Shown here in pieces: positions 9,065-18,900 of a stretch of DNA of 64,000 nt. The first letter of the stretch is position 1, and every line of letters begins with the position of its first letter. This DNA comes from Phycisphaerales bacterium (GTDB taxonomy: Bacteria; Planctomycetota; Phycisphaerae; Phycisphaerales; SM1A02): positions 35,589-99,588 of the forward strand of contig JAQWMQ010000029.1 of NCBI GenBank assembly GCA_029246705.1, written 5' to 3'. Below the pieces are notes generated by a model. It did no database searches, was not told the DNA's origin, and saw only the letters and a program-made list of their open reading frames with translations. The position numbers and the translations under genes were made by a program.

Positions 9065-9943
9065 TCAGGTCAACTTCACGTCGAAGATCTTGGCGATGAG
9101 ACGATTGTCCTCATCACGAATCTCCCAGTCACCATCGGCAAAGGCGATGGCCTCGGCGACCGAGATGTCTTCGATATCGACCAAGGTGTTGGCTTCATGC
9201 ACTTCGAACCCATGCGCAGACACCCACTGACCATCCTGCATCCGGCCGATCTCGTACTTGCCGGAACGGAACCCGGTGAGTTGCAGCTTCAGGAAGCACT
9301 CGGAGGGTGAGGTGTTGATGAGTGCGGTGACCGCGAGGTGCTGAGCACGCGTTGTGATCAGGCCGAAGATGTAGTGACTCGAGCTGATGTTGGTCAGCTC
9401 GTCGAAATCCTGGGTGTAGTGTTCTTTCTGCTCGAGGTTGTTGTACTGCTGGGAAACCACCTGCTCGGCAGTTCGGTTCCAACGACTGGTGGAGACCGCG
9501 AAGATGACGGCGGCGATCAGTCCTGCGGACAAGCCGAAGGAAGCGGCACGCCAGATCACCGCGGCGCGACGCAGCCTGACGTTCTCGAGGTAGTTCAGAT
9601 CAACTGTGGGCGTCGCCGCCTCGAACTTCTGAAGCGAACGCTCGCGTCGTCGACGGCCGATGGTGGCGATCGGAGCAAGCTGCTCATCCTGACGTTCGAT
9701 CTCCTGGCGCACCGCACCCAGGACGCGGTCCTTCAGATCAACCGGCAACTCATCCGTGGGGTCCCCCACCAGACGCTGCAACAGGGTCGACTGACGCGTT
9801 CGAATCGTCTCCTGCTCGGCAATCGTCGCATTGGAAAAGGCCTGCTCGAAACGATGAGAGTCAACCTCATCAAGAAGGCCGAGGGCATCCAGATCAGCGA
9901 GTTCACGAAGTTCAGAGGACTTCATGGTGTCTTGGGAGCTCAT
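9065..9943 (-). CDS. Probable transmembrane anti-sigma factor
   Basis: 292 residues. The N-terminal ~90 residues (ELRELADLDALGLLDEVDSH, then RFEQAF) resemble the cytoplasmic part of anti-sigma factors that begin with a short acidic helical segment; a single membrane helix follows (WRAASFGLSAGLIAAVIFAV, residues ~131-150), then an external domain of ~140 residues. No HxxxCxxC zinc anti-sigma motif is present, so binding would be of the zinc-less type. It lies 275 bp downstream of the ECF sigma gene on the same strand, the usual arrangement for sigma/anti-sigma pairs. The assignment rests on context plus topology rather than strong family motifs. The start could also be the ATG at 9925. Confidence 0.65.
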   Translation of the reverse strand: MSSQDTMKSSELRELADLDALGLLDEVDSHRFEQAFSNATIAEQETIRTRQSTLLQRLVGDPTDELPVDLKDRVLGAVRQEIERQDEQLAPIATIGRRRRERSLQKFEAATPTVDLNYLENVRLRRAAVIWRAASFGLSAGLIAAVIFAVSTSRWNRTAEQVVSQQYNNLEQKEHYTQDFDELTNISSSHYIFGLITTRAQHLAVTALINTSPSECFLKLQLTGFRSGKYEIGRMQDGQWVSAHGFEVHEANTLVDIEDISVAEAIAFADGDWEIRDEDNRLIAKIFDVKLT

Positions 9944-10146
9944 GGGGGGATCACTTCCAGATTTAGAGTGGCTGCCCCGCAGTCCGCAGCAAGCGACTCC
10001 GAGGTTCCGACCTTCATCACGAACACATCGAGATTACAGAAAAAATAGCTCTAACAGCCCAAAAAACCCATTATCGAGATTTAAAGGGGAAACACACCGA
10101 GAAAAGTCCATTAGCTGAATGGACGCAGAAAGGAAATGCCCTTGAT

Positions 10147-10168
10147 CATGCCTGACGTACCAGGCATG
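10147..10168. promoter_or_regulatory. Inverted repeat between sigma and anti-sigma genes
   Basis: CATGCCTG (10147-10154) and CAGGCATG (10161-10168) form a perfect 8-bp inverted repeat with a 6-base ACGTAC loop that is itself self-complementary. It lies 51 bp past the sigma-factor stop and 200 bp before the anti-sigma start. There is no T-run after it on either strand, so it looks more like an mRNA processing/stability hairpin or an operator than an intrinsic terminator. Confidence 0.4.
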
Positions 10169-10218
10169 GCGGGACGTGGGGAGCATCGGACAACCCAAGG
10201 TTGTCGTCAGCCAAGTAC

Positions 10219-10905
10219 CTATCCGAGAGAACGGTCCAAACGGATCCGTTCACGTAGACGATTTAAGCCACGACTGAGTGCACTTTTCACAGTACCCAGC
10301 GGGGCATCCAACTGAGAGGCAACTTCTCGGAGCGTGAAACCCTGCAAATAGGCCCGCTCAATGACGGTTCGTTGCAATTCGGGGAGCTCACCGATCCTCT
10401 TTCGCAGCAGATCTGCGGACTCATCATCAGAGAGCCTGGAAGTCGATGGGTTCAGATCGGCCGCAATGCCGGTTGATTCGTCCAGCTTTCCTGGGGATGG
10501 ACGGGCGCTTTTGCGCCGCAAACGGTCAATCAGATGCCTACGGGTGATCAACATGACCCAGGTCACCAGCTTGGCTCGTCGGGGGTCGTAACGATCAGCC
10601 GTCTGCCAGAGCCTCAGGTAGACCTCCTGAACGGCATCCTCGGCTTCGGCGTTCGTGGGCAGGATTTGACGGGATGCCTTGAAGATCAGGGGCGAAAAAC
10701 GGTCGTAGAGCTCTTCCACGGCGTTTTCCTCGCCAGAGGCAATCCGCTGCATCAACTTCCAGTCATCAGTTTGGGGAGAAGTGATGCTCAACTCCTTGGA
10801 AGTGACCTCGTGGGTGGCTGAGGACGATTCAGGGCCATCAGACGACCAACAGGTCTGCTCAATGCCGCTACTGGACACCAGAGGGGCATTCAGGAACCCC
10901 TGCAA
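10219..10905 (-). CDS. ECF-type RNA polymerase sigma factor (SigK-like)
   Basis: About 228 residues from a TTG at 10905; the true start is uncertain because no Shine-Dalgarno is evident and GTG (10878), TTG (10791) and ATG (10752) are alternatives. Region 2 is clear: LYDRFSPLIFKASRQIL, then AEDAVQEVYLRLW and YDPRRAKLVTWVMLITRRH, followed by LIDRLRRK. Region 4 is ELPELQRTVIERAYLQGF followed by TLREVASQLDAPLGTVKSAL, a helix-turn-helix that reads the -35 element. It would direct RNA polymerase to a specific regulon, probably restrained by the membrane protein encoded downstream. The divergent pilin-like gene starts 149 bp away and is a plausible target, but this is inference. Confidence 0.92.
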   Translation of the reverse strand: MQGFLNAPLVSSSGIEQTCWSSDGPESSSATHEVTSKELSITSPQTDDWKLMQRIASGEENAVEELYDRFSPLIFKASRQILPTNAEAEDAVQEVYLRLWQTADRYDPRRAKLVTWVMLITRRHLIDRLRRKSARPSPGKLDESTGIAADLNPSTSRLSDDESADLLRKRIGELPELQRTVIERAYLQGFTLREVASQLDAPLGTVKSALSRGLNRLRERIRLDRSLG

Positions 10906-11054
10906 AGGTCTACAAACGGGGTGCTGAAATATACCCTTAAGAACAAGAAAACAGGGCGTTTTTTGAACATTGGTGCGGAAAGTCGGGGATTATCGAAGAT
11001 CCTATTAGGGACAAAATCCCAAAGCGACCGGAACCACCCAGTCCGGTATTCAAT

Positions 11055-11864
11055 ATGGGGTTCATGACTTGGGGCGTATCGATGCAGGCAATGCCACGGC
11101 AAAAACGCCAAGAGAGTTCAGACCACAGGTCGAGAGGGTTCAGCCTTCTCGAACTGATGGTTGTCATTGCAATCACGGCGATTCTGACGGCATGCATGTT
11201 CCCAGGTCTGACCGCGGCACGAAACAGTGCCCTGAAACTGATCTGCTCCTCTCACCTGCACTCGCTCAGCACCGCGCTGATCATGTACACCAGTGACAAC
11301 AACGAGAACCTGCCCGAGAGCCAGATGGCCGCGGCGGGACGACCACTGGATCAGATGGCGTTGAGCGTGCCCGATCCCGATGACTCCGGATCGAACCGAT
11401 TCGTTCTTGATGGCCTGGGAAATCTGGTTGATATCAACAACTTCGGATCCTATTGCGATTCCGCCCAGTGCCTCTTCTGCCCGGCGCACACCAACACGCA
11501 TGACTTCGAACGGTACGAAAAGCAGATCAACATAACGCTGGACATGGTCGAGTCGGCCAACGAACAGATCTGGTCGAACTACCAGTATGTCGGTCAGAAA
11601 CCACGTGGCGAGGATGATGACGGGCTGCTGACCAAGATGAAGGACCGGGAGGTCATGATCACGGATGGCTTCCGAACCCGCGCTGACTTCAACCATGTCC
11701 GTGGCATGAATCGCCTGTATGGAGACGGTTCGATCGGGTGGTGGCAGGACGTCACCGAAAAGTTCTATGAAGCTCTTCCTGAAACTCCGATCCAGAACTC
11801 CGAGCAGCAGATGCTGTACTTCAACCAGGCTTGGGGCGTCTTCGCCGAACGAGAACGTGACTGA
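11055..11864 (+). CDS. Type IV pilin-like / pseudopilin prepilin protein
   Basis: 269 residues. A short basic leader ends RSRG, followed by FSLLELMVVIAITAILTACM: the prepilin peptidase site RG^FSLLE with Glu at +5 and a hydrophobic N-terminal helix, as in type II secretion pseudopilins and type IV pilins. The remainder is soluble, contains two cysteine-bearing segments, and carries GDGSIGWWQD near the end, resembling the planctomycete prepilin-type family whose C-termini have a display-region WW motif. Four in-frame ATGs (11055, 11064, 11082, 11091) precede the cleavage site and the start among them is not resolved. No secretion or pilus assembly genes lie nearby. It is divergent from the sigma-factor gene. 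Confidence 0.85.
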   Translation: MGFMTWGVSMQAMPRQKRQESSDHRSRGFSLLELMVVIAITAILTACMFPGLTAARNSALKLICSSHLHSLSTALIMYTSDNNENLPESQMAAAGRPLDQMALSVPDPDDSGSNRFVLDGLGNLVDINNFGSYCDSAQCLFCPAHTNTHDFERYEKQINITLDMVESANEQIWSNYQYVGQKPRGEDDDGLLTKMKDREVMITDGFRTRADFNHVRGMNRLYGDGSIGWWQDVTEKFYEALPETPIQNSEQQMLYFNQAWGVFAERERD

Positions 11865-11956
11865 ATCGTCACGATCTCGAACCCACGACCGATCATGATC
11901 AAGATGACACTGGCAGATCCGCGATCGACGGATCGAGCTTCACGTGCGCGGCACGC

Positions 11957-12997
11957 TCATGGACCAGGGTTCGCAACCAACGGCATTTCAGGGAGCTGCC
12001 TCAGCACAACGCGCTGCATGCGATGGTGCCCGGTCCCCGGATCGATCACCTCGTAGAGACGGGCGGTCAGTCCCGGGCCGACGAGCACCTGATCGATCTG
12101 CCAGAGCGGCCAGGTGCGAGGCCAGGTGCCGCTCCACCCGGAGCCGGATTCATCAAACGCATTTCGGTACCCGGGAAAGGCTGATTCAAGGGCCCTGCTG
12201 TGCCGGGTGACGTTGAAGTCCCCCACCACGATGTCGGGAGCACCAAGCCCCTTGGCTTGAGCCCCGTCGAGAAGGGCCTTGAAGACCTCCTTGCGCGACC
12301 TTTGAGGATCGGATGGCAGGTCGACGATCCAGATCGAACGATCCACATCGTCGATGTTCACTCGAGCCAGGACCAGGGACACCTGTTCGGCATCGAGAAT
12401 AGGTGTCACCTGAAGCAGCGGTCGCCGGCTGAGGATGACCAGGCCGGTCGATCGAACCACATGAGGCCACCCCGCAACGAAGGCCTTTCCCTCCGGCCCC
12501 CACCCGAAGGTTCCGGGTTCGGTGACCACCACCATGTCGGCATCGGTGGACTCGATGGCTCGATAGGCCATCGGGAGGTCCACCCCCTTCCCGGGCCAGG
12601 TCGCGTTCCAGTGAACCAGGACGAAGTCGGTGGTGTCGACGGGGCTGCTGCGGAACAGGCCCCAGTCGGTCCCGAAGGTCCAGCTGAGGAAGAAGAGCAT
12701 CAGGAGGATCTGGCCACCGCGGATGAAGCCAGCCATGCGTCCACGGATCGTTCCAACCAACACCACCCCGAGAAAGGCCAGTGCGCATGCGACTGGGGCC
12801 GGCACCCACGACAGCCACATCGACCAGTCCCTGGTATCTCCCCCGATCCATCCCGAAAGGACCAGGAGCCCCAGCAGCAGGAGCAGCGTCGAAACGGCCA
12901 GCCCGAACCAACCAAGGATCCCTGTCCGTTCGAATTCCGGGATTGTCGGTTGTTGGCCGTCAGGCATGTCGGATGGTGCACTCCAACCTGGGTTCAA
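11957..12997 (-). CDS. Membrane-anchored endonuclease/exonuclease/phosphatase-fold protein
   Basis: 346 residues. Three N-terminal membrane helices (residues ~27-49, 60-83, 94-110) precede an EEP-fold domain: VHWNATW (motif with the metal-site Asn), MVVVTEPG (catalytic Glu ~160), IVVGDFNVTRHS (Asp260, Asn262), DQVLVG and GTGHHRMQRVVL at the end, where the family normally has SDHxP. This architecture resembles the YafD-like group of DNase I-fold hydrolases with a membrane anchor; substrate is unknown. The start at 12997 has an alternative Met at 12967. The gene is divergent from dnaK across ~210 bp and converges on the pilin-like gene. Confidence 0.85.
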   Translation of the reverse strand: MNPGWSAPSDMPDGQQPTIPEFERTGILGWFGLAVSTLLLLLGLLVLSGWIGGDTRDWSMWLSWVPAPVACALAFLGVVLVGTIRGRMAGFIRGGQILLMLFFLSWTFGTDWGLFRSSPVDTTDFVLVHWNATWPGKGVDLPMAYRAIESTDADMVVVTEPGTFGWGPEGKAFVAGWPHVVRSTGLVILSRRPLLQVTPILDAEQVSLVLARVNIDDVDRSIWIVDLPSDPQRSRKEVFKALLDGAQAKGLGAPDIVVGDFNVTRHSRALESAFPGYRNAFDESGSGWSGTWPRTWPLWQIDQVLVGPGLTARLYEVIDPGTGHHRMQRVVLRQLPEMPLVANPGP

Positions 12998-13209
12998 GCT
13001 CGTGCCAAACTGGCAGGCATCGGAGGCTGGAATGCCCTCCAGGCGTAACCATAACCCGTTTAGTGGCTTTCCGGGGGGCCTGGCATTGGCACCACCCTTG
13101 CATACTAAAGGATGCGTGACCGACGAGCAGTCGTTGGAATCGCATCGAGACGATTCAGCCCGGGTGTCCGAATCCGGGTGACGAATCCTCGACAGAAAGG
13201 AATCGAATC

Positions 13210-15114
<1,905 letters not shown>

Positions 15115-15140
15115 GTCCCACTCGACACCCTGTCTCAACC

Positions 15141-15170
15141 ACGAGCCCCGGCGACTTCGCCGGGGCTCGT
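15141..15170 (+). terminator. Intrinsic terminator after dnaK
   Basis: A perfect 14-base inverted repeat (ACGAGCCCCGGCGA at 15141-15154 with TCGCCGGGGCTCGT at 15157-15170) starts 26 bp past the dnaK stop and is followed by TTCATTC. The stem is very GC-rich; the T-tract is short. Confidence 0.75.
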
Positions 15171-15200
15171 TTCATTCGAAGCCATCCCACCGTCTGATGA

Positions 15201-15860
15201 TCACGTCGTCATCGAATACCGAAGTCTCTGGAAGTCCCGTCGATAGATGCGATTGACCACCGAGCGGAGATGCGGCGTGAAATAGTCGTCTGAAGGACCG
15301 TGGCTGGTCGCATTCTGCCGCACCTCCGCCAGTTCGATGCCGTACTCCTCGCGCAGTCGATCGTGATCGAGGGACTCCATCTTGATCAACCGGTCGATTC
15401 GGAGCGGAACCAGGCGAATGGTCCGCCTGATGGCGAGGGACATGCGGTAGTGCTGGGGTCGAAGGTGGGTGTCGCGCCAGTAGAGTGCCGGCAGCTGCTT
15501 GATGAAGGCACTGAAGTCGACGTCGAGCAGGCTGTCCCGGATCGTCTCGTCGGATGCGTCCGGGGAAACGCCGAAGCGCTCGAGGAAGCGGTACTGGAAC
15601 TTCTGCCAACCACTGAAACCGGGGCTTCCGAGGAGCTTCGGGTGCGTCTTGAACTTGTCGACGTAGGCGGAGACCAGGCGATCGTAGGGGTTTCGGGTGA
15701 ACATGATGTGACGCCGGCGCCGAAGGAACAGCTCGCGACCGAAACGCGCCTCGCCCAACTCCTGCAGTTGATCCTGCCAGCAGAGCGTCGAGTAGAGGAC
15801 CTTCATGTTCGTGGTGACCAGAAGCGCTCTGTCCTGATCAAGGAACCGGGGCATCGGCAT
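15201..15860 (-). CDS. Sulfotransferase family protein
   Basis: 219 residues from the ATG at 15860 (a TTG at 15929 would add 23 hydrophobic residues without a family match). LLVTTNMKVLYSTLCWQ fits the 5'-phosphosulfate loop (normally N-x-K-x-G/A-S-T), and IMFTRNPYDRLVSAYVDKF matches the 3'-phosphate-binding RxPxxRLxSxY motif of the Sulfotransfer_2 / HNK-1-type family. These enzymes transfer sulfate from PAPS to carbohydrate or peptide acceptors. The later segments (DFSAFIKQLPALYWRDTHLR-type histidine region and the C-terminal FTPHLRSVVNRIYRRDF) also fit this family. It sits downstream of the secreted beta-helix gene (93 bp gap) on the same strand, which raises but does not show a role in modifying surface polymers. 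Confidence 0.82.
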   Translation of the reverse strand: MPMPRFLDQDRALLVTTNMKVLYSTLCWQDQLQELGEARFGRELFLRRRRHIMFTRNPYDRLVSAYVDKFKTHPKLLGSPGFSGWQKFQYRFLERFGVSPDASDETIRDSLLDVDFSAFIKQLPALYWRDTHLRPQHYRMSLAIRRTIRLVPLRIDRLIKMESLDHDRLREEYGIELAEVRQNATSHGPSDDYFTPHLRSVVNRIYRRDFQRLRYSMTT

Positions 15861-15953
15861 GCTCGCTGGGGCGAAGGGCCACGCGCCCCACCACCCCCAT
15901 ACCTTGCAGCAAACCACGCTGAACCACAAGCAGCGTGCGGCCCGTGGAGGAGA

Positions 15954-18900
15954 TCAGATGCCCCAGTCACCAAGGAGTTGCGAGAGATCCGCGCCATCAG
16001 TGATGCCGTCGTTGTTGATGTCGGTCACTCCGGGCTGGCCCCAGCCCCCCAGGAGCTGGGAGAGATCCGCGCCATCGACCTGGCCGTCACCGTTGATGTC
16101 CGCGGGCGAACCCGGGCAGGTCAACGAGAAGATCCCGCTCCCACGGCCGATGTTGCTCCATGAACCCAGGCGGACCAGGTAGGTCTCCCCGGAGACCGCC
16201 TCGAATGTCATGAGCGATGTGTTGCCGGTGCAATCGTCATTCTCGTCGTTGCAGCCGACCACGGTGCCTTCGCATCCACCGGAGTAGACGGCGATCCAGG
16301 TGTCGAAGTCCGCACTTCCGCAGGTGGAGACCGTGACCTCCCCGCTGCAACTGGCGGTCCAGCTGTACCACACGTCATTGAACATCTGCCGGTTCTCGTC
16401 GGATTCACAATCGACCGGAAGCTCCGGTCCGTTGGTCGTCGCACCCAGCGTGGTGAACGGGACCGACCCCCTGGCAACCGGCTCGGCCGACTGGCAGGCA
16501 TCATTGACGGGCGGGGCATATCCGGGACGCACGCTCAGTTCCACGAGGGTGACCGAGGTGCTCGCGCCGACATTCATGAGTACCGCGACCACTTCGCGAT
16601 CGGAGACGCCGTACCGGAGAGGTGCATTGCTGATCGCACGAACCTGGCCACTTCCAAGGCCGATCCAGCCGTACTGGAAGGCAAGGCTCGCCGGATTGAA
16701 CACTGCGTGGTCAAGGTAGGCCTGACCGCCGGAGTCTCTTTGAGCGAGCAGGACCGCCTCGGTCCCGTCGCTGTCGATGCGGGTCTTGCCCAGGCTGAAG
16801 TTCTCACCGATCAGTGGATAGTCATCACCGACACGAACCAGGGTGTTCGCGCCGACGCTTGCCCAGATCCTCAGTGCGGGACCACTGGGCGCACCGACCA
16901 CCACCGCGACGTCGTCAAGGCCGTCATCGACGGGGCCGGAGAAGTCGACGAAGCTGCCGACGACCATCGCCAGCCCGGAGTCGGTCGTTGAAACGAACGT
17001 CGGCTCGCTCCAGGTCGCACCGGAGGGGACGAGCTCGCCGGTCAAGGGGTCGACGAAATCGGCGATGCCCGTGAAGTTTCGGATGGAGAAGCTGTTCTCG
17101 TCGGGGTGCAGCGTGACGAGATCATCGTTCTCGTCATCATTGAATGTCCCCGCCGAGAAACTCCTGATCGAAAGGCCGTAGGCATTCTCCTCATCCACGC
17201 CGGGGTAGGGCCCGGTGCCACCCTGCCCGGAACCACGTCGGCTGGAGGAGGGCTTTACCCCACTGGTGGCGGTCGGAGCGGCGACCAACACCTGACCACG
17301 ACGAGAGGGTGAGTAGGGACGGGCTCGGGCAAGGCCGCCCTCGTCCTCGTCGAGGTATTCGATCGCGATCGCGAGATTCGTCTCGGGAGCCAGGTCGTAG
17401 TCGGTGATCGGCGCAGGAAGCCCGGAACCCGCAGGGGCATCGCAGGCGTAGTACATCTGCAGGTCTTCGTCGAAGAGCCCGGTGTCCCCCGATGGATGGG
17501 AGATCAACACGTCACCCCGCGCAAAGGCGAGGCTCGCCCCGCCGGACGGTCCGTTGTTGATGCACAGGCTTTCGGCGCTGAAGAGGGACTCGCAGCAGCG
17601 CTCGAAGGCGGGTCCCGGCAGCGTGAGTCCCGCGGAGTAGCCACCGAGGATGTCAGGGCGAACCGAGACCATCGCCCCGTCGCCCGAGGGATCCAGCACC
17701 AGCAGGTCGTGGGTTCGCGCACCGCTCCGGAAGAGCGGACGCGCAAGGACATCGACCGCACCGGAAGGCAGGCCACTGACCACGTCCAGGATCGAGGTGA
17801 GTACGAGCTGGCTCCCTGCCGAGTCGCAACCGTCGGGAATGCCGTTCCCATCGACGTCCGGCAGGTCCTCGCACTCATCGGGAATACCGTTGTCGTTGCA
17901 GTCGGCAAGCAGGCCACCGGCGATCTCGTCCACATCCGGAACACCGTTGCTGTTGCAATCGCTGGAACAGAAGAGAGCGGCACCCTCCACTGCACGCAGG
18001 TCGCCGTACCAGTCGCCACCGACGTTTCCGCATGCCGTGAAACCTTCGACGAAGCTGGGCACGGCGGTCGCGGCCATCCCGCCGCCGACGCCCGCGACGT
18101 TCAGTTGGAAGGTGCAGTCGGTCAGGACGGAAGTTCCGTCGGAACGCACCCCCCCGCCCACTTCACCCGCGGTGTTTGCGGTGAAGTCGCAATCGATCAG
18201 GTCCGCGGCATCGACTCGAACACCACCGCCGAAGGTGCCTGCGGAGTTGCCAGCGACGTCGATCTCGACCAGCTCCATGAAATCGACGGTGCCAGCGTGC
18301 ACGCCACCACCGCTGTAGACCGCGATGTTGAACTCGATCTCCGTATTTTCCAGGGTGATCGTTCGTGCGCCGTCGGCGATGTACAGGCCACCACCATTGC
18401 CACCCGCGGTGTTGGTTTCGAAGCTCGAGGATTCGACGATCAATGCCGCATCGGCCTCGACACAGATGCCACCGCCATTGCCGATCGCACTGTTGTTGCG
18501 AAGGATCGTGTTCTGGAGATAGGCCTCGGCACCATCACCCTCGAAACCGTCATAGCCGGACCCGAGGTTGATTCCGCCGCCGCAAAGCGCCGAGTTGTTC
18601 TCGAAGATGACGTCGTTTATCGCGATCGTTCCACTGTGGGCGTATACCCCGGATTCGGCACCCGAAATCGTCAGGTCACGAAGCAGAACCGTGCCGCCAT
18701 AGACCAGAACACCCGATTCACCCGAAGGCGGATCGATGGTGGTCGAACCGGATCCCGAACCGGCAATGGTCAGGCTTCCGAAGCCCCGGACATCGATGGA
18801 CTCCATGAACAGCCCCGATCCGAGCAGGATCGTGTCTTCATTGTTGGCCGCCAGCAGTGCATCCGCGATCGTCGGTTGATCGCCCGGAACCGTGATCGTT

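Noticed and set aside
13000..13209. CIRCE element before dnaK
   Set aside because: No TTAGCACTC-N9-GAGTGCTAA-like inverted repeat present.
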